Notes under the pieces: model-generated
The model's input: only the letters and a program-made list of their open reading frames with translations
Told to the model about the DNA's origin: nothing
The model's database searches: none
Assembly (NCBI GenBank): GCA_977006965.1
Contig: OZ345364.1
Span: 620,001-684,000, forward strand
Length of the DNA stretch: 64,000 nt
DNA from: Phymatolithon calcareum
Taxonomy: Eukaryota > Rhodophyta > Florideophyceae > Hapalidiales
Reading direction: 5' to 3'
Translations under genes and position numbers: made by a program
Shown here: piece by piece, positions 61,959-64,000 of the stretch
Numbering within the stretch: position 1 is the stretch's first letter
Layout of the letters: each line of letters starts with the position of its first letter

Positions 61959-61997
61959 CGAGAAATTGTCCGGCAACGTTCGCCCGACAATTTCTCG
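61959..61997. repeat. Hairpin with 12-bp perfect arms
   Basis: CGAGAAATTGTC (61959-61970) and GACAATTTCTCG (61986-61997) around a 15-nt spacer that itself has GGC...GCC. It could form a 12- to 15-bp stem. Confidence 0.7.
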
Positions 61998-62082
61998 AGC
62001 GATATCTCCATTTATCGGACTCAAGCTACCCGAGAAAGTGGAGCTGGTTCACTTGAAATCGTTCTCAATTCATTACTACTGC

Positions 62083-62182
62083 ATCCGCTTAGCGTCAGCA
62101 GATGCTTTGGTAACTTTTTATATGCTGACGCTAAGCGGATCTTTATTTAAAAATTAAAAATGACTGTTCTTCTTCTTTATTC
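62083..62182 (+). mobile_element. Short nLTR-1-type 3' end with snap-back inverted repeat
   Basis: The family stem-loop GCGTCAGCAGATGC (62092-62105) and TTGGTAAC are followed by a reversed copy of the same stem-loop. The arms ATCCGCTTAGCGTCAGCA (62083-62100) and their exact complement (62123-62140) make an 18-bp inverted repeat with a 22-nt spacer. CTTTATTTAAAAATTAAAAA and a TTC tail follow. No TSD identified. Confidence 0.65.
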
Positions 62183-62855
62183 GACTTCGAAACTCTAGAA
62201 GGTCACATGCAGGAACTACTTCTCGCTCCCCTCTGCTCCCCCCGTGGATCAGTCAGATTAAGGAGAGAGCAGAGTGGAACGAGAAGTAGATCTAATGCAC
62301 CCCTCCATTATGGGGCGAAGACTGAGATCTTTGATCTAGAAACTCGCAGGATCCGGGGCTACGGTCTGTGAAGTAGCTTTGAGAGGAGAACATTGCCTTC
62401 GCAAGTCTGATAGGGTAAGCCAACAGCCCTGGGGTGCTCTATCCATTTGCTCACGTGTGCTAATTGTGTGTATGCCACGAGCAACTGATCTGCATAGAAA
62501 AGTGCTGATTAAGGCATTAAATAAAATTGTACAAGACGAAGATCTGTATTTAACCTTTGATTAATTAAATGAAGGTACCGTAGCTCTGAGAATATGTCCG
62601 AGTAACCCAAAATGTACAGGGAAGCTCTGTATTTTTCGCAGAACTGCATCCTAAATATTTCCTTGTGCACAGCGAGAAGGAAAGATGATGTCAGCAGATT
62701 TAAAGCTGCAGAATTTCGTCCAACGCCAATTGCCTTTCGTGTGCACGACACAGCCCCCGGATCGCCCTTGAAGAGAAAAGTGGCTGTACCTTCGCTTAAA
62801 ATTGGTGTGCTGGCATTAAAAGGTGAGCCCTCTTCGCCGAAATTGTTAGTTTAGA
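62183..62855. other. No supported gene
   Basis: An 80-codon plus frame (62612-62854) includes RPTPIAFRVHDTAPGSPLKR but has no recognised domain. Otherwise unassigned. Confidence 0.35.
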
Positions 62856-63230
62856 TTAAGAAGAAGAAATGTAGATACCTGCTTAAAAGTTACCGACGCA
62901 TCTGGTGGCCCCTGGAGGAGCTTTCCGCCTGCCAAGAGAATGAAAACTTCCTTTTTGGGAGATGGTGTTCTTCGGGGAAAATAATTCCACGTTCATATGC
63001 CACGTGCAGAACTCAGAATTGCAAACAGTCCTTACTCTTCTGCGTCTTACAGTGGGTTGGGGCAGCCTGGATGTCATCGAGTTCCCAAATAATTCAGGCT
63101 TTTCCTCTTTTGAGAGATTGACAAAGCACATTTAGCACGTCTTCGATAGAATCTTTCCGGCAATGGACAGTGTGCGAGCCGCCGTATAATTCTTCATAAT
63201 TCAAAAGTGCAGTATTTTCTTGTTTACAGC
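62856..63230 (-). mobile_element. Diverged nLTR-1-like 3' part
   Basis: The AAGAAGAAGAAATGTAGATACC tail reads outward, then TTAAAAGTTACCGACGCATC, the altered stem-loop region and a coding end SIEDVLNVLCQSLKRGKA. The last resembles AIEDVINGLAKDRLSK of nLTR-1. More diverged than the other copies. Confidence 0.55.
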
Positions 63231-63235
63231 AAGGC

Positions 63236-63905
63236 GATTGCAAGTGGATATTTGATGATTTCATCTTAAGAGCTCCCAAAGCCTCACCTTGGAGTAACGG
63301 GGCACCCCTTGCAATATTCTCCAATCTAAAGTCCTCTGGCTACTGAAAACGTTCTTGACCGGTAATTCTCTCCCCACAAGAGCTCCTGTGAGTCTCGTCC
63401 TCTCAAACTCAATTTCTGTGGTAATCTTCACGACGCTAGAGTACGTTAAAAGGCGACTAGATCGATCAGTGCGGTACTTCCAATATAGGCACCCAATACT
63501 GATTTTCCAAGGGGGTTTCCGTTAAATGTCAACTTTAGGCACCTTAAACGTGCCGTTCTTTCTCTTATGTAAAGGATCTCTGGTAGCTTGCCTGCAAGAG
63601 GACTCTTCGTTGATCTGTCTTCTTCTTTTTCCATACCCTACTTACTTCTACTCTCCTCCTCTTCTTCGTGACTGATACCTCCTGGGCTTTCTGAAGCGCT
63701 TGTCGCAAGTATTCAAAAATATTGAGATAGTCAATATCCTTCGTTGCTTCCCTCATGTCGTCATCTCTTGTAAAGTACTCTTCTGTTTCTTCCAGACACT
63801 TTTTGTGTTTTACCAGACTTATTGCAAAACTTTCCGCTTGATGTCATCTTCTCTTCTTCGGTGGCCCAGTCAGCACAGAAGACGCATTCGGTCCCCTCGG
63901 TGCGC
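63236..63905 (-). mobile_element. nLTR-7 copy e: 3' part
   Basis: 3' end with the hairpin region at 63283-63294 and GCTTTGGGAGC. The coding frames (63634-63446 and 63756-63565, one frameshift) carry EATKDIDYLNIFEYLRQAL, QKAQEVSVTKKRR, LPEILYIRERTARLRCLKL and PLGKSVLGAYIG. Upstream HQAESFAISLV resembles HQAERFALSLV of nLTR-4. It ends near 63905. Confidence 0.8.
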
Positions 63906-64000
63906 GCCATATTGTTGAGACAATATGATAGGACGACTAGGCTAAAGATGTGTGTCCGTGATCAGGAACATGTGTGGACCTATGATGTAATGTATATGAA
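63906..64000. other. Window end, no feature seen
   Basis: Short unassigned sequence up to the window edge. Confidence 0.3.

Noticed and set aside
1-64000. CRISPR arrays, prokaryotic operons, rRNA genes
   Set aside because: No regularly spaced short repeats with unique spacers, no ribosome-binding-site-led gene series and no rRNA-like sequence were seen on either strand.

Overview
This 64-kb window looks like eukaryotic nuclear DNA made almost entirely of mobile elements. There are many 5'-truncated non-LTR retrotransposons with target-site duplications (TSDs), one LTR retrotransposon with two 462-bp LTRs, three piggyBac-like DNA transposons, one hAT element and several unclassified repeats. 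I see no prokaryotic gene organisation. Stop codons appear standard and polyadenylation signals are of the AATAAA type. I cannot place the species. The piggyBac-like signature (WYGxGGxW) is one I associate with protist and algal genomes, but that is a weak hint. Only one clearly intact gene unrelated to mobile DNA was found: a multi-pass membrane protein at 7588-8589 (-).

Names used: nLTR-1 to nLTR-12 are non-LTR retrotransposon families defined here by 3' end and C-terminal sequence; P1-P3 are piggyBac-like elements; Z1/Z2 and R1 are repeats of unknown class; D1 is a terminal-inverted-repeat element with a zinc knuckle.

Layout. 1-3447: nLTR-7 and nLTR-1 fragments, then a GC-rich stretch without a convincing gene. 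3448-7028: P1, interrupted by Z1, itself interrupted by nLTR-11, itself interrupted by nLTR-12. 7029-9104: the membrane-protein gene and its flanks. 9105-12923: non-LTR pieces of families 3, 1, 4, 6 and 12. 13320-14956: P2. 15228-17650: nLTR-3, one TSD-flanked nLTR-1 and unassigned DNA. 17665-20336: D1 with nLTR-4 and nLTR-7 inside. 20368-22849: repeat R1 carrying P3. 23180-26689: nLTR-8, nLTR-2 and unassigned DNA. 26690-32940: nLTR-6 split by a near full-length 5.65-kb nLTR-1. 32950-35765: an interrupted hypothetical reading frame, nLTR-5 and an RNase H-bearing non-LTR piece. 35853-36973: second R1 copy (without P element) and three successive hairpins. 37082-41742: nLTR-7 with two nLTR-2 insertions, then nLTR-3. 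41743-52808: an nLTR-1 copy opened by four separate insertions, including the LTR element. 52809-56935: Z2 opened by nLTR-5 and hAT. 56936-64000: mostly unassigned DNA with a few possible genes and more non-LTR ends.

Most notable signals: (1) the piggyBac-like elements are flanked by CTAG, not TTAA, and R1 supplies the matching empty site; (2) one group of non-LTR families ends in a C-run preceded by a hairpin whose stem shows compensatory changes between families; (3) the LTR contains five alternating direct and inverted 17-bp repeats about 31 bp apart upstream of its TATA box; (4) three strong hairpins stand in a row at 36692-36973.
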